This document shows, one piece after another, positions 8,539-18,299 of a DNA stretch of 21,599 bases (positions are counted from its first letter, which is position 1; every line of letters starts with the position of its first letter). This DNA is from Dissophora ornata. Taxonomy: Eukaryota; Mortierellomycota; Mortierellomycetes; Mortierellales; Mortierellaceae. The notes below the pieces were generated by a model that saw nothing but the letters and a program-made list of their open reading frames with translations, was not told the origin of the DNA and made no database searches. The translations under genes and the position numbers were made by a program. Location of the stretch: positions 13,572 to 35,170 of the forward strand of contig MU616872.1 in assembly GCA_025201705.1 (NCBI GenBank), given 5' to 3'.

Positions 8539-9817
8539 ATGGCTACCCCTCATTACATTCTAGCCAATCCATTCGCCGGCCAGAATATTGGCCATCTCCG
8601 TCTTGCTGTCGTCGGCGACAGTGGAGTCGGCAAGACCTTGTTTGCTCGGCGATTTGTGGAGACGCTCCCCGAGGTGCTGTCTCATGACTGGCAAAAGGTC
8701 GAGAAGGCCACACAGGACGGCAATGACGATGATGACGACGACGACTACATGCGCACAGATGCTCTGACAGAAATGTCTGCGAGCACCATGATGGAGATCC
8801 CATGGGACAACATGGATGCCGACGATGAAGTTCCTGCCCGCAATCTAGTCTTTCTTGGTTCGTTTGAAAAGGGGGGAGCAGAGCAGACATGCGACAATGT
8901 AATATGGACAAAACACTTGTTTTTTTGGTCAATTGTTACTGTTCCTGACACACACCGATCTATCCCCCTCCCATGACTGTAGATACTCCCGGCTACGGTA
9001 GCGTGGTCGATGCTCAGACCAATTTCAACCTGTTTATGAACTATGTGAGCCAGATGTTCGAGGAGAAGAACAGCAAGATCTCAACGTTCATTGAGGTCAG
9101 CAACAACGAACTCATGCGATCCCTGGTGACAGGTGCGTCCGATCGTTACATCAAAAACCCTCCATGCTATTTGCATCAACAGCAGCAGAAAGGGCGCATC
9201 AAGACTAACTCGGCTGTTTACTTGAAATGGCTTGATGGATAGGTGTTGGTGCACACAAGTTCATCGATGTCTGCTTCTACTTGATTCTCCATCGTCTCAA
9301 GCCCACCGATGTGGAATACATGCGGCTCATCTCCGAGAAGGCAAATGTGGTGCCAATTATCGCCAAGGTCGACACGCAACCAGAAAAGGAGGTCCAGGAC
9401 TTGAAAGTGCATGTGCTAAAGACGCTGAAGGAACAAGGAGTCCCCATCTATACGTTCAGGATTGACTATGATCGCCTGATCCATATGGCTGAGACTGGAC
9501 AGGCTGGAGGACCTCCCTTCGCAGTGTCGAACGTGGCACCCAAGCCGGTGTCTGAGGATGCAGATGACCAAATTCCATTCAAGCCTGCTGTAAATGAGCT
9601 CCCGCTTCTGAGGAAATTGGTCCTCGAGACACAGATCACCAACATTCGGCAGTTCACAGTCAAGAAGTTCATCAATTGGCGTGGAAAGCATTTGGCACAG
9701 CAGCCACAGCAACAGCAACAGCAACAGCAGCAGTACTTCCAGAATGCGCAACAGCCGCTTCAGTTTCAACAGCAGCCGGCGGTCATTAATCAATACCAAC
9801 AGCAAATTATTCGGTAG
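8539..9817 (+). CDS. Divergent septin-like GTPase
   Basis: Exons 8539-8857, 8983-9132 and 9243-9817 give 347 residues. The introns are 125 and 110 nt, both phase 1. The first junction rebuilds the G3 motif as LVFL-DTPGYG. The P-loop is GDSGVGKT (residues 26-33), G3 is DTPG (107-110) and G4 is AKVD (197-200; septins usually have AKAD). LKPTDVEYMRLISEKANVVPIIA is a clear septin signature. After PFAV the usual septin unique element with its RGRxYPWG motif is absent. An acidic Asp/Pro stretch stands there, then NELPLLRKLVLETQ resumes the fold. Other oddities are a seven-Asp insert after the P-loop and a poly-Gln tail instead of a coiled coil. Septins form filaments at the cortex; whether this one polymerises is open. 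Confidence 0.85.
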
Positions 9818-9924
9818 ATAGCTAGGCAGGAACCTGCATGTATAGTGTGCACTGCACTCCGAGGCCAAGCAACATTCTTTGATCTACAACAATAGCCATG
9901 TGCCTTAACAGATACCGCGATGCC

Positions 9925-9930
9925 AATAAA
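9925..9930 (+). terminator. Candidate polyadenylation signal of the septin-like gene
   Basis: An AATAAA hexamer lies 107 bases after the stop codon. Confidence 0.5.
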
Positions 9931-10088
9931 GGCGGATAAACTATCGAAAAGGGTGCTCTCTCGACTGCAGCCGGGATGAGGAACGCGTCTTTGGCTGTTG
10001 AACTGCGTCGCATTTCTGACTCAAAGTCCGTCACAAATACACAAATAATTAGAAGCCATTGTTCCCAAGAAGCAATTTCTGAAATATT

Positions 10089-10095
10089 TATAAAA
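10089..10095 (+). promoter_or_regulatory. TATA-box candidate for GLN4
   Basis: TATAAAA lies 134 bp upstream of the GLN4 start codon and is followed by a pyrimidine-rich stretch. Its position would allow a leader of roughly 100 nt. Confidence 0.5.
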
Positions 10096-10222
10096 GTCGC
10101 GGTCCCTTCCCTTCATTTTACTCCTTATAGTTTCCCCTCGCGTCTCCACAACACAACCAGAGATTGTGCTCCAGCAAGCCATAACAACCCTCTCTCGTAG
10201 AACAAGAACATATCCAACCGCC

Positions 10223-13161
10223 ATGTCTACCGACCTTACCCTCCTCTTCCAGAACATCGGTCTTTCCGATGCCAAGGCCAAGGAGACCGCCAAGAACAAG
10301 ACCCTCGCGCCTACGCTTGAAAGGACCGTCTATGCCGCAGGCCTTGACCATGCCCCCTGCGAGAAGAGCACCGGTGCACTCCTTTATGCCCTTGCATCGA
10401 CCATCACCCCTGGCGCCTTGCCACACTTGGACTACCTAGCAAAGGCCATTGGTGATTCGTAAGTCATTCTAGAACCTTTGCCCGACATTTTTTTTTGTCT
10501 GTCTGTGCCGCCTGCTCTTTCTCACGCGACCACGTGCTTGACACGCTCTACATGACTTTAGAAAGCTCACAACCACAGACCAGGTCGCCGGTAAGTTAGT
10601 GTATTGATTGTAACGTTTGCGTTTTGGAAAGATAAAGCCTGCATCTACCCACCCACTGAACAAATCTCTCGAACGTATTTATGTGGAATTGCAGCTGCCA
10701 TCAGATTTGTTGCCGGAAAGAAGGAAATCGACGAAACACGATTCAACGAGGAGTGCGGCGTTGGTATGCGGAGTCATGAACAAGGAAGGACAATGTATTT
10801 TTTTTCTCATGGTTCTTCATAATGGTATCCTAACTTCTTTTCTTTCCTTTTGCATATGAAATCGCACCAGGCATCACTGTATCAAAGGAAGAGATCATCA
10901 AGGCCGTAGATGCCTATACTGAAACAGTCAAGGACAAACTCACCAAGGACCGCTACAAGTTCTTTGGCGCGTATTTCGGCGGCGCCAAAAAGATCCCTGA
11001 TCTCAAGTGGGCTAACGGAGGCGACATCAAGGATGCAGTGGATGCCAAGATGCTTGATATCCTTGGACCGAAAGATGAAAGAGACGCCGTAGTCAAAAAG
11101 GTGCGTGGTCTTTTATGGCCTATTACAACAAGTCTATAACGTCATCTTTAAAAACATGGAAATACTAATAGGGCGTTCATGGAATATGCAAATATATTTA
11201 TAGAGAAAGGAGGAACCCGCGAAAGAAGAAGTATCAGAACCTGCTGAAAAGATACCCGATATGTTCTTTGAGGGAGAGATCTCAAAGTTACATCGCCCCG
11301 GCCAGAACCCGCAGATCAAACCAGAACTCATGGAGGAGCATCTGAAGGCTACGGGTGGGAAATACGTGACGCGATTCCCACCCGAACCCAATGGTTTTCT
11401 GCACATTGGCCATGCCAAGGCCGTCAATATCAACTTTGGACTCGCGAACGCGCACGGAGGTATCTGCTATCTGCGCTTCGATGACACGAACCCTGAAACG
11501 GAGAAGGATGAGTTCTCGAAATCCATCATGGACACTGTCAAGTGGTTAGGATTCACGCCGGCTGAGGTCACTTATTCTTCCACTCACTTTCAGCGCCTGT
11601 ATGAACTGGCTGTCGAGCTGATCAAACATGACAAGGCATACATTTGTCATGTAAGTTCATGCATTGCGCCACCAAAAAAAAAAAAAAGTGTTTCCATGTG
11701 TCCAGAGGCGTTTGAAAATCGCCTTGTTTGCTGATTACCAATGATGTATCACGATATACTTTCTGATAGTGCACCGCAGAGGAAATCCAGATGCATCGAG
11801 GGGGACCTGAGCGAGGGCCACGGACAGCATGTATTCACCGTGACAGGCCCATCGCCGAATCATTAGAGCTTTTTGAAAAGATGAAAAACGGAGGATTCGA
11901 GGAGGGCAAGGCGATTCTACGCATGAAGATGGATTTGGAGAACGGGAACCCGCAGTTCTGGGATTTGGTTGCCTATCGCGTCCTGAAGACACCTCATCAC
12001 CGAACCGGCAATGAATGGGTGATCTATCCGACCTATGACTACACCCACTGTCTGGTCGACTCTTTTGAAAACATCACTCACTCCCTTTGCACATCCGAAT
12101 TCGCTCAGTCTCGTCCATCGTATTACTGGCTGTGTGACGCGCTCGAGGTATACAAGCCTGTGCAGTGGGAATCTGGCCGTTTGAACATGGCGGGTACGAT
12201 CCTGTCGAAGCGCAAGATTGCAGAGCTGATCCGTCGCGGCAATGTCATGGGCTTGGATGATCCAAGACTTTACACGCTTCCGGCAATGCGCCGCAGAGGC
12301 GTTCCTGCAAAGGCTATCAACAACTTTGTGCACACCCTCGGAGTGACAAAGGCAGACACTGTGATCGAGGGTGTCCGATTGGATTCGTTTATTCGCGACT
12401 ACCTAAACGATACTACTCCTCGTCTGATGGGCGTCTTCAACCCGATCAAGGTTGTCCTCGAGAATTTGTCATTGGACTACGAAATGCTATTGGCTGTCCA
12501 GAACAGACCCAAGGATCCGTCGATGGGCGAGCACACCATTCCGTTCACCCGCGAGATTTGGATCGATGGTTCAGACTTTAGAGAAGTGGATGACAAGAAC
12601 TTTTTCCGCCTTGCGCCCGGCAAGACTGTGGGACTACTCAACGTTCTGTGCCCAATTACCTGCACCAAAGTCATCAAGGATGCCGCTGGGAATGTTGTTG
12701 AACTTGTTGCCCGCTATGAAGATACTCCTGGCTTCAAGCGTCCCAAGACCTATATCCAGTGGGTGGCCGAAAGCCCCAAGCATGGATCTCCGGTTCGTGT
12801 GGACGAAGTGCGACTGTTTGAGCGTCTCTTCCATCACGACAACCCGTTGAGTCTTGCAGAGGTTCCGGGCGGCTATCTGAGTGATGTCAATGAGGAAAGT
12901 TTGAAGGTGGAGCGGGAAGCACTCATTGAGACCGGAATCTGGGATGTGATGGGTCGCTGGGCGAAAACGAGTGAGAGCAAGACCGACTATGAAGAAGTGA
13001 GGTTCCAGCTCACGCGTATCGGGTACTTTTGTGTGGACAAGGACTCGGATCTGGGAGAGATCAGGGATCTCGCGGCCAGCAAGCCGCTCGGAAAACCGGC
13101 CAAAAAGATTATCCTGAACAGGACAGTCAGTCTTCCAGTGAGCAGTGCACTAAAGAAGTAG
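10223..13161 (+). CDS. GLN4: Glutaminyl-tRNA synthetase, cytosolic, six exons
   Basis: It charges tRNA-Gln with glutamine. Exons 10223-10458, 10562-10590, 10695-10763, 10871-11100, 11204-11650 and 11770-13161 give 800 residues, close to the yeast enzyme. The introns are 103-119 nt and every junction is in phase. Exon 2 has only 29 nt (KLTTTDQVA). Exons 1-4 encode the eukaryote-type N-terminal RNA-binding domain (LLFQNIGLS..., then AAIRFVAGKK). A Lys/Glu hinge follows. The class I catalytic core has RFPPEPNGFLHIGHAKA (HIGH at 255-258), YLRFDDTNPE and the KMSKS-type loop ILSKRKIAEL (482-486). TYDYTHCLVDSFENITHSLC is also diagnostic. The C-terminal half is the anticodon-binding beta-barrel, ending with Lys-rich residues. 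No mitochondrial presequence is seen. Confidence 0.97.
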
Positions 13162-13676
13162 GGCGCGCCATAGATCAAGATAGAAAACGAGTCTGCGCAA
13201 GGAAATATCGTCTGCGCAGAACATAAAAAAAAAACCTGATCGGCGATTCCGCTTTTTTCTGGGACGCAAGCTTCACGGTTCCTGAGTCCGTTCGATTTGT
13301 CAGTTGGTGACTGCTGTTTATTTTCAGGGCAGACACAAGGAACGAAAGACGATCAGATGCCGGATCACCTTTTACTCTCTCATTTGTTCTCATTACCTCG
13401 ACCCATTTCCTCGCTCGTCAGCAGACACTCTCGTTCAGGTACGACTGGAGAGACCGAGCTTGTTAACAATGGACATGGACCAACACACTGTGACCTGCCT
13501 TGCGCAGTGACTTTTAAGATCACGAATCCTTTGTTCTTCGGATACAACAACAGCGGCTGCCAAGTATTAATATCGATCGATATTTTGCACTCTAATTTGA
13601 CTAGCAGCAGGATCGTTGAAATATCGCTCACCCATCTGCCAGAAAACCCCTCCATATCTACACAACAACTATAAAG
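13162..13676. other. Intergenic, GLN4 to MIA40
   Basis: No gene is seen. The region starts with two copies of GTCTGCGCA about 20 bases apart (about 13191-13218) and an A-run that may be the GLN4 3' end. It holds a 16-bp perfect palindrome at 13569-13584, 92 bases before the MIA40 start codon. The open frames are short and unsupported. Confidence 0.5.
13569..13584. promoter_or_regulatory. Perfect 16-bp palindrome upstream of MIA40
   Basis: AATATCGATCGATATT equals its own reverse complement. Its place in the presumed MIA40 promoter makes a dimeric-factor binding site possible, but chance cannot be excluded from one copy. Confidence 0.35.
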
Positions 13677-14081
13677 ATGTCATCATACACCAGAGAAGAA
13701 GAAGACGGCAAGGATGTGGTCATTTTCATGGAGCCTTCAGAGGCAACCACGCCCGACAAGACCTCCTCATCGTCTTCAGACAACAATGATCAATCAGCAG
13801 CTTTCAACCCTGAGACAGGCGAGATTAACTGGGATTGCCCATGCTTGGGTGGTATGGCCAAGCCTCCTTGTGGAGAGGCCTTCAAAGAAGCTTTCTCTTG
13901 CTTTGTGTTTTCGACAGCTGAACCCAAGGGTGTTGACTGTGTGGAAAAGTTCAAGGCCATGCAGGATTGCTTCAGAGCCAACCCCGAGGTCTATGCAGAT
14001 CAGCTGGATGACGATGATGATGATGAAGATGAGGACGCAAAGGAGGATAAGAAGGAGGATGACGAGACGAAGAACGTCTAG
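13677..14081 (+). CDS. MIA40: Mia40/CHCHD4 intermembrane-space import oxidoreductase
   Basis: A single exon encodes 134 residues. Mia40 binds small cysteine-rich proteins entering the mitochondrial intermembrane space and oxidises them, and is itself re-oxidised by Erv1. The redox site is CPC (Cys54, Cys56) in [11 protein letters not shown]. The structural twin CX9C motifs are Cys65/Cys75 ([11 protein letters not shown]) and Cys88/Cys98 ([11 protein letters not shown]). There is no presequence or membrane segment, unlike the baker's yeast protein. This is the short soluble form seen in animals, so import must rely on its own disulfide chemistry. The tail is strongly acidic (a run of Asp from 111, then Glu/Lys). 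Together with the TMEM70-like gene it is one of two mitochondrial genes in the window. Confidence 0.95.
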   Translation: MSSYTREEEDGKDVVIFMEPSEATTPDKTSSSSSDNNDQSAAFNPETGEINWDCPCLGGMAKPPCGEAFKEAFSCFVFSTAEPKGVDCVEKFKAMQDCFRANPEVYADQLDDDDDDEDEDAKEDKKEDDETKNV

Positions 14082-15078
14082 AGCATTTTGCATAGCATGA
14101 ATTTACACAACTACTACAATATCGAAAAACGCCACCAAAAGAATATTTAAAAAAACCCCTCATAATATATCAGCATGGATTGCAGTTTTAAGATACTGGT
14201 CTATGGTAGAAGGGTGTAGAGGGTCGGAATGGTTATGACCACGTGCAGAGAACATGAAGAGACGAAGAGAGAGGAGGAACGAAGGGGATATCCAAACAAA
14301 ATGACGAGTATCCATACATGCGTGCGGGCGGATTACAGCAGAATTATAATGCATGAATGACACTGGTCCTGCAGTCCACAGAACTGATGCTCCGAGGAAC
14401 AACAGTCGAGTCTTTGCAAGCATGTCTCATCTGCAATTGCTTGGACCTTTGGTGCAGCGATGTGCATAGGCGCTTCTGGACCTGAGGTTGCGTCCGAAAC
14501 CCGAGCAATCGTGCGACAGCCGAGGTATTCTTGGAAGGAGTCGGTTAGAAAACAATAGTCGCACTTGATGTGACCACCAGTGGGTTAAGATAAAGCAATT
14601 ACGGCTCTTTTCCCTATCACAATGTCTTCGGGGCATCTGAGTGCTGTGGCGGAGCCGCTTGCATACCAGATAACTTTATCATAGACGTGGCCGCAGCACG
14701 GCAATCGGAAGATTGGATACACAGGCTATCATACATCCTTTCCGACACAACAGCGTCATTCGTTGCAATCGTGAGTATCCAGTGTCATCGTGCCTCAGAG
14801 TTTTTTAAAAGGCAATGTTGTTTAGAGACTAGACCAAAATTAAAAAATGTGTGGGCTCACTGAGGCGTAGTCGAAGAAGTGGGCGACATGCAACATGAGA
14901 ACTGTCGACTTTCTCTGGCACAACAGCGATCCAATAAGAATTATAGCTCAGTCGAAGATCGCAACCTTGGCAAGCCGTGTTGCGTCGGGCGTGGCAGGAC
15001 TGTCGAGCGTTGTATAAATACGAGCACTGGGCACGGAAACAAACTCTCTCCATTTTGACATCCAATACCGCCTCTCTC
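14082..15078. other. Intergenic, MIA40 to the PPxY-protein gene
   Basis: About 1 kb without a supported gene, tRNA or repeat family. A minus-strand frame at 14423-14160 (87 codons) has a hydrophobic N-terminus but no recognisable continuation. A TATA-like element lies at 15013-15020. Confidence 0.5.
15013..15020 (+). promoter_or_regulatory. TATA-box candidate for the PPxY-protein gene
   Basis: TATAAATA lies 66 bp upstream of the ATG at 15079. This favours that start over the in-frame GTG/TTG-type extension reaching back to 14977, which would lie upstream of transcription. Confidence 0.6.
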
Positions 15079-15921
15079 ATGACAATGTCTTTTTTTAAAC
15101 TTGGTCGGAACAGCAAAGCCGAAAAGACGACACCACAGGCCTCAGAGAAATCCCAGCTCTCAGATACAGCAGGGACCTCATCCTCAAGCGGATGGCCGAA
15201 CCTCGCCTTCTCCATGAACGTCAGCACAGATGCGTCGTCCTCGTCCCATTCCTCCTCCTCCAACAAGCCTTCCAATAATGGCAAACAGAAATCGCTCCAC
15301 TCGATCCTCAAAACCTCTGAGAAGGAATACAAGACCAAGCTCCGAGACGCCGAAAAGACCCGCGATCAACTATTGAAAGAGGCCGATAAGATCGCGAGGA
15401 AGGAGAGAGAAGTGATCAAGGCTAAGAAAGACAAGGCGGATAAAGAGGCAAAGGATGAATTTTATGGAGTGAAGGATAGAGCGTCGGAGATCCATGTGAG
15501 GACTGTTCTGGATGCAGTCAAGCTCGCCATCCTTGATGTCAAGGAGAGGCAACAAAGGGAGCAGATGAATGTCAGTGCTACGGCACAGACCTCTGCACTT
15601 GACTCTATTACGACAGATACTGAGGTCAAGAAATTGATTGATTATGCAGCAGAGACTGTGCAGCCGCACATGACCTATGCGCGTTTCCAACAGCGACTTC
15701 TGGACGAAGTTCTAGCCGAGGTCACGAGGCGACAGCAGCGTTCTCAACAAGACGCAGCGGAACTATCCCTAAAAATGCAACGAGAACTGGAGCAGCAGAT
15801 TCAAGAGACTCGCCTACAGCTACAGCAGCAAGCATTGGGAGGAACATCAAGGGCAGGAGAGTCGGCGCTAGACGAGACACCCCCGCCTTCATATGATGCT
15901 ACAGTGAAAAGCAAAAACTAG
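15079..15921 (+). CDS. Coiled-coil protein with C-terminal PPxY motif, unrecognised
   Basis: A single exon encodes 280 residues, or 278 if the second ATG at 15085 is used. The open frame extends upstream, but the TATA-like element at 15013 argues for this start. Residues 1-70 are Ser/Thr-rich and probably disordered after MSFFKLGRN. Residues about 80-128 form a long Lys/Glu-rich helix (EKEYKTKLRDAEKTRDQLLK and on), likely a coiled coil. A helical middle part follows (TVLDAVKLAILDVKERQQR; LIDYAAETVQPHMTYARFQQ), then a Gln-rich second coil at about 203-252. The end, ETPPPSYDATVKSKN, holds a PPxY motif (Pro269-Tyr272), the usual ligand of WW domains such as those of Rsp5/NEDD4 ubiquitin ligases. 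An adaptor-like role in membrane traffic is conceivable but is inference only. No signal peptide or membrane segment is seen. Confidence 0.82.
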   Translation: MTMSFFKLGRNSKAEKTTPQASEKSQLSDTAGTSSSSGWPNLAFSMNVSTDASSSSHSSSSNKPSNNGKQKSLHSILKTSEKEYKTKLRDAEKTRDQLLKEADKIARKEREVIKAKKDKADKEAKDEFYGVKDRASEIHVRTVLDAVKLAILDVKERQQREQMNVSATAQTSALDSITTDTEVKKLIDYAAETVQPHMTYARFQQRLLDEVLAEVTRRQQRSQQDAAELSLKMQRELEQQIQETRLQLQQQALGGTSRAGESALDETPPPSYDATVKSKN

Positions 15922-16353
15922 GCAGCAATTACATATAATAACAAACACGGAATGTCCATTCTCTTGTCTAACGTGCGTTGAAAATTCTCCTGCAGAAATC
16001 GCTTTGTTGTGTATCCGCTATCATGGAAAGTCGACGCTTTGGAATCGACAATGGTCACATGCAGGGGAAAAAAAATGAGGCAGCCTCAATCCTCAGGAGC
16101 AAGGGAGGTGGTTCAACTTGTGCTATCCCGTCTCTCGGTGAATTTCCAAAAGCAATGGTTTGCAAGTGCTTCCATTCGTAACGAGCTAATCACCAACACA
16201 GTTGGCCAGCATCATTCCCAACCCCCTTACCAAGCAAATTCTTCTGGCTACACAAATTGTGATACCCTCATTTTCCGTGGAAATTCACCCGGACCCACAG
16301 ATGGACGCGCTTGTGCAGACCCAAACATCTTGTCCACCCAGAAGCCCCTAATA
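15922..16353. other. Intergenic with uncertain upstream part of a pseudogene
   Basis: A forward frame is open from 16009 into the decayed coding region at 16354, but its peptide up to about 16350 has no recognisable features. No RNA gene or repeat was found. Confidence 0.4.
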
Positions 16354-17440
16354 ATATCGTGTAAATGCACGAGTTTGGTCCAAGATGTCGCCCCTATTTT
16401 CACGTCCAGCATCATAGACAGGGACATCAAACGTTACGCAGGTCTCTTTTGACTATCCGACCTATTCTTGATGCCAAAATTTATGCAGATTTACGAACGC
16501 GAGGGGGGCAAAAACTTGAACGCAGTACCTGTCGTAAAAATAGGCGGGGTGATAAAATATGCCGCGATGGAACCAGAGATATATGAGCTGTATGAGCGAA
16601 CACACGATCAATATACGGCACTTAATAGGGTGTGAGCGTCCTCGTCCTGATCGTAGATGGGGTGCATGGTCTATTTTTGGCACCAAGGACGACAATGTTC
16701 ACGATCCAACACGGAGAGACGTGCTGCCACGAAATAAAAGAGGCGAAACCTCGCCGTGGTCATAGCAATTTTAAGACGCGCTTGTCTTGGAAGAAGGGTG
16801 ACAAAAAACACAAATGTATTATGGACCATGACAATAATGATAATCATGTCAGCCTCTGTGGACTCTTACCGAATAGATTTAGAATCCTGTAATATTGAAG
16901 GAACGTGCCTTGACGGCGAGACGCCTGCATACCGCACCATTTATTGACATTGATTTGTGCATCTCGAGGAGAAACTGGTGGACTTTAGTGGATTCACATC
17001 GCCGAATGAATTGCTCGACTTGTACGACACGGGAATGGAAACATGGGATCGTGAAATCATGACATTCAAAACTTGTTATTGACAAGTCTTCATCCGGAGG
17101 CAGGCATTGGTCCTCGCTGTCAGCGGAACGGCAATTTTGAAAGAGATGACCATGGCAGAGAAGGGTACACGCCAGTATATTCCGTCGGGGATACGAAGCA
17201 AACGCCTTGATAACATGTTGTATAGTACCTGCGTCTGACTACCAGTCGACAGAACAAAAGATGCATACGACGTGGTCAATTGCTCACCGTCAAATGATAT
17301 TCTTTGTGGGGCCCTTGCCGGCCCTGCTATGCTGTTTATTCTTGCCTTCATACTTGTCAACTCTGTTTGTTGGGGGGGGGGACATGCCGCCCATGTCTCG
17401 CGGGACAAATATCCACCACGCCGTACACAAAAGCAATCAC
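16354..17440 (+). pseudogene. Decayed protein-coding gene of unknown family, all stops TGA
   Basis: Forward frame 1 reads as convincing protein in blocks: TSLVQDVAPIFTSSIIDRDI, then LSDLFLMPKFMQIYEREGG and VPVVKIGGVIKYAAMEPEIY, later FTSPNELLDLYDTGMETWDR, RRQALVLAVSGTAILKEMTM, and a hydrophobic segment AMLFILAFILVNSVCW. It is interrupted by TGA at 16450, 16945, 16951, 17080 and 17236. Near 16630 the reading shifts to frame 0 (VSVLVLIVDGVHGLFLAP, to about 16880), then returns. The five frame-1 stops could each arise from CGA by one C-to-T change. No splice sites remove them. Minus-strand frames here are also long but Cys/His-rich, as expected of antisense shadows. I cannot name the family. Confidence 0.6.
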
Positions 17441-18299
17441 TCTATAGCGGGAGCATGAGCAAAAATTTCGTACAGTACATGGACAGTAGACTATTCCATC
17501 CTTGCATGAAAACACAAAATATTGATGAGGAAAAGGGCTGTCCTACACAACTTCTTCGCAACCCGCCTCTTTCTCTGTTGTTCTTCTCAATGAGAGTGCA
17601 GGCTTGGAGATGGTGGTACAAACATACGTAGAGCCATAATGGCCTGACAAGTCGATGCGTGCCAATTGAAAACAGCATGGCAAACCTACGCGGTAATTTC
17701 GACAAGAGAGCTCCCCCCGCCCTCCATGCAAAAGTAGCCTTTTCGGATAGGCGTCCGTTATTGTACGGGATCTCTCGTCGTCTCGCTCCGAAACAACGGT
17801 GTGGATTACACACGCCTAAACGGAAGTCGTAAATATTCCTCTCTCCTTCTCGCAATCGTTCTCTCTCCTTTACTAAGGGAGTATGACTAATGAACGAGAG
17901 GGGATTTTCCTTGGTTTGTGCCCAGAGTACATTCCTGACCAAACCCATCGCACATTGACTCGTGCCATCAGGAACAGATACGTCTTGTGCAACTCTGTTC
18001 CCCTCTGTGGGTTCGGCAGACAAGGCCTATGGCCCGAAATGACCAACATTCTTTTTATCCTATTTGTTGCACTTGCAAAAACGGAAGCATGCGAAAGAAT
18101 GCGATGAGGGCGAGGGCGCGGGTGCGAGTGTTTGCTGCTACCGCCGTCCTCAGATCTGCTGCTCTGCACTGTGCCCTCGAACTCCCGCTTGTTTTCGCTA
18201 TCGTCGCTATCTGGGCCTGTGTGTGTTTGTTTACTGGAACAACAGCAACAACAACAATAACAACAACAGCGCCTGTCTGAGCAGGTTGTTGCTCATATA
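17441..18299. other. Gene-free stretch downstream of the pseudogene
   Basis: No supported gene. A CAA/CAG-type trinucleotide run lies at about 18238-18272. Open frames of up to about 190 codons exist on both strands but read as low-complexity or Arg/Cys-rich peptides. Confidence 0.5.

Larger units (their letters stand above)
9818..10222. promoter_or_regulatory. Septin 3' end and GLN4 promoter
   Basis: This 405-bp spacer has an AATAAA at 9925-9930 and a TATA-like element at 10089-10095, then a CT-rich leader up to the GLN4 start. No gene is seen. Confidence 0.6.

Noticed and set aside
14640..14700. Imperfect inverted repeat GTGCTGTGGC / GGCCGCAGCAC
   Set aside because: It is short, imperfect and far from either neighbouring gene end, with nothing to suggest a function.
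14977..15078. Upstream extension of the PPxY-protein reading frame
   Set aside because: It would place the start before the TATA-like element at 15013, and it opens without an ATG.
16879..17242. Minus-strand frame of about 120 codons without stops
   Set aside because: It is codon-aligned antisense to the decayed forward gene and rich in Cys and His, as shadows are. The forward reading has better protein character despite its TGA codons.
17442..18023. 193-codon minus-strand open frame
   Set aside because: The composition is irregular with no motif, membrane pattern or splice partners, so chance is the simpler explanation.
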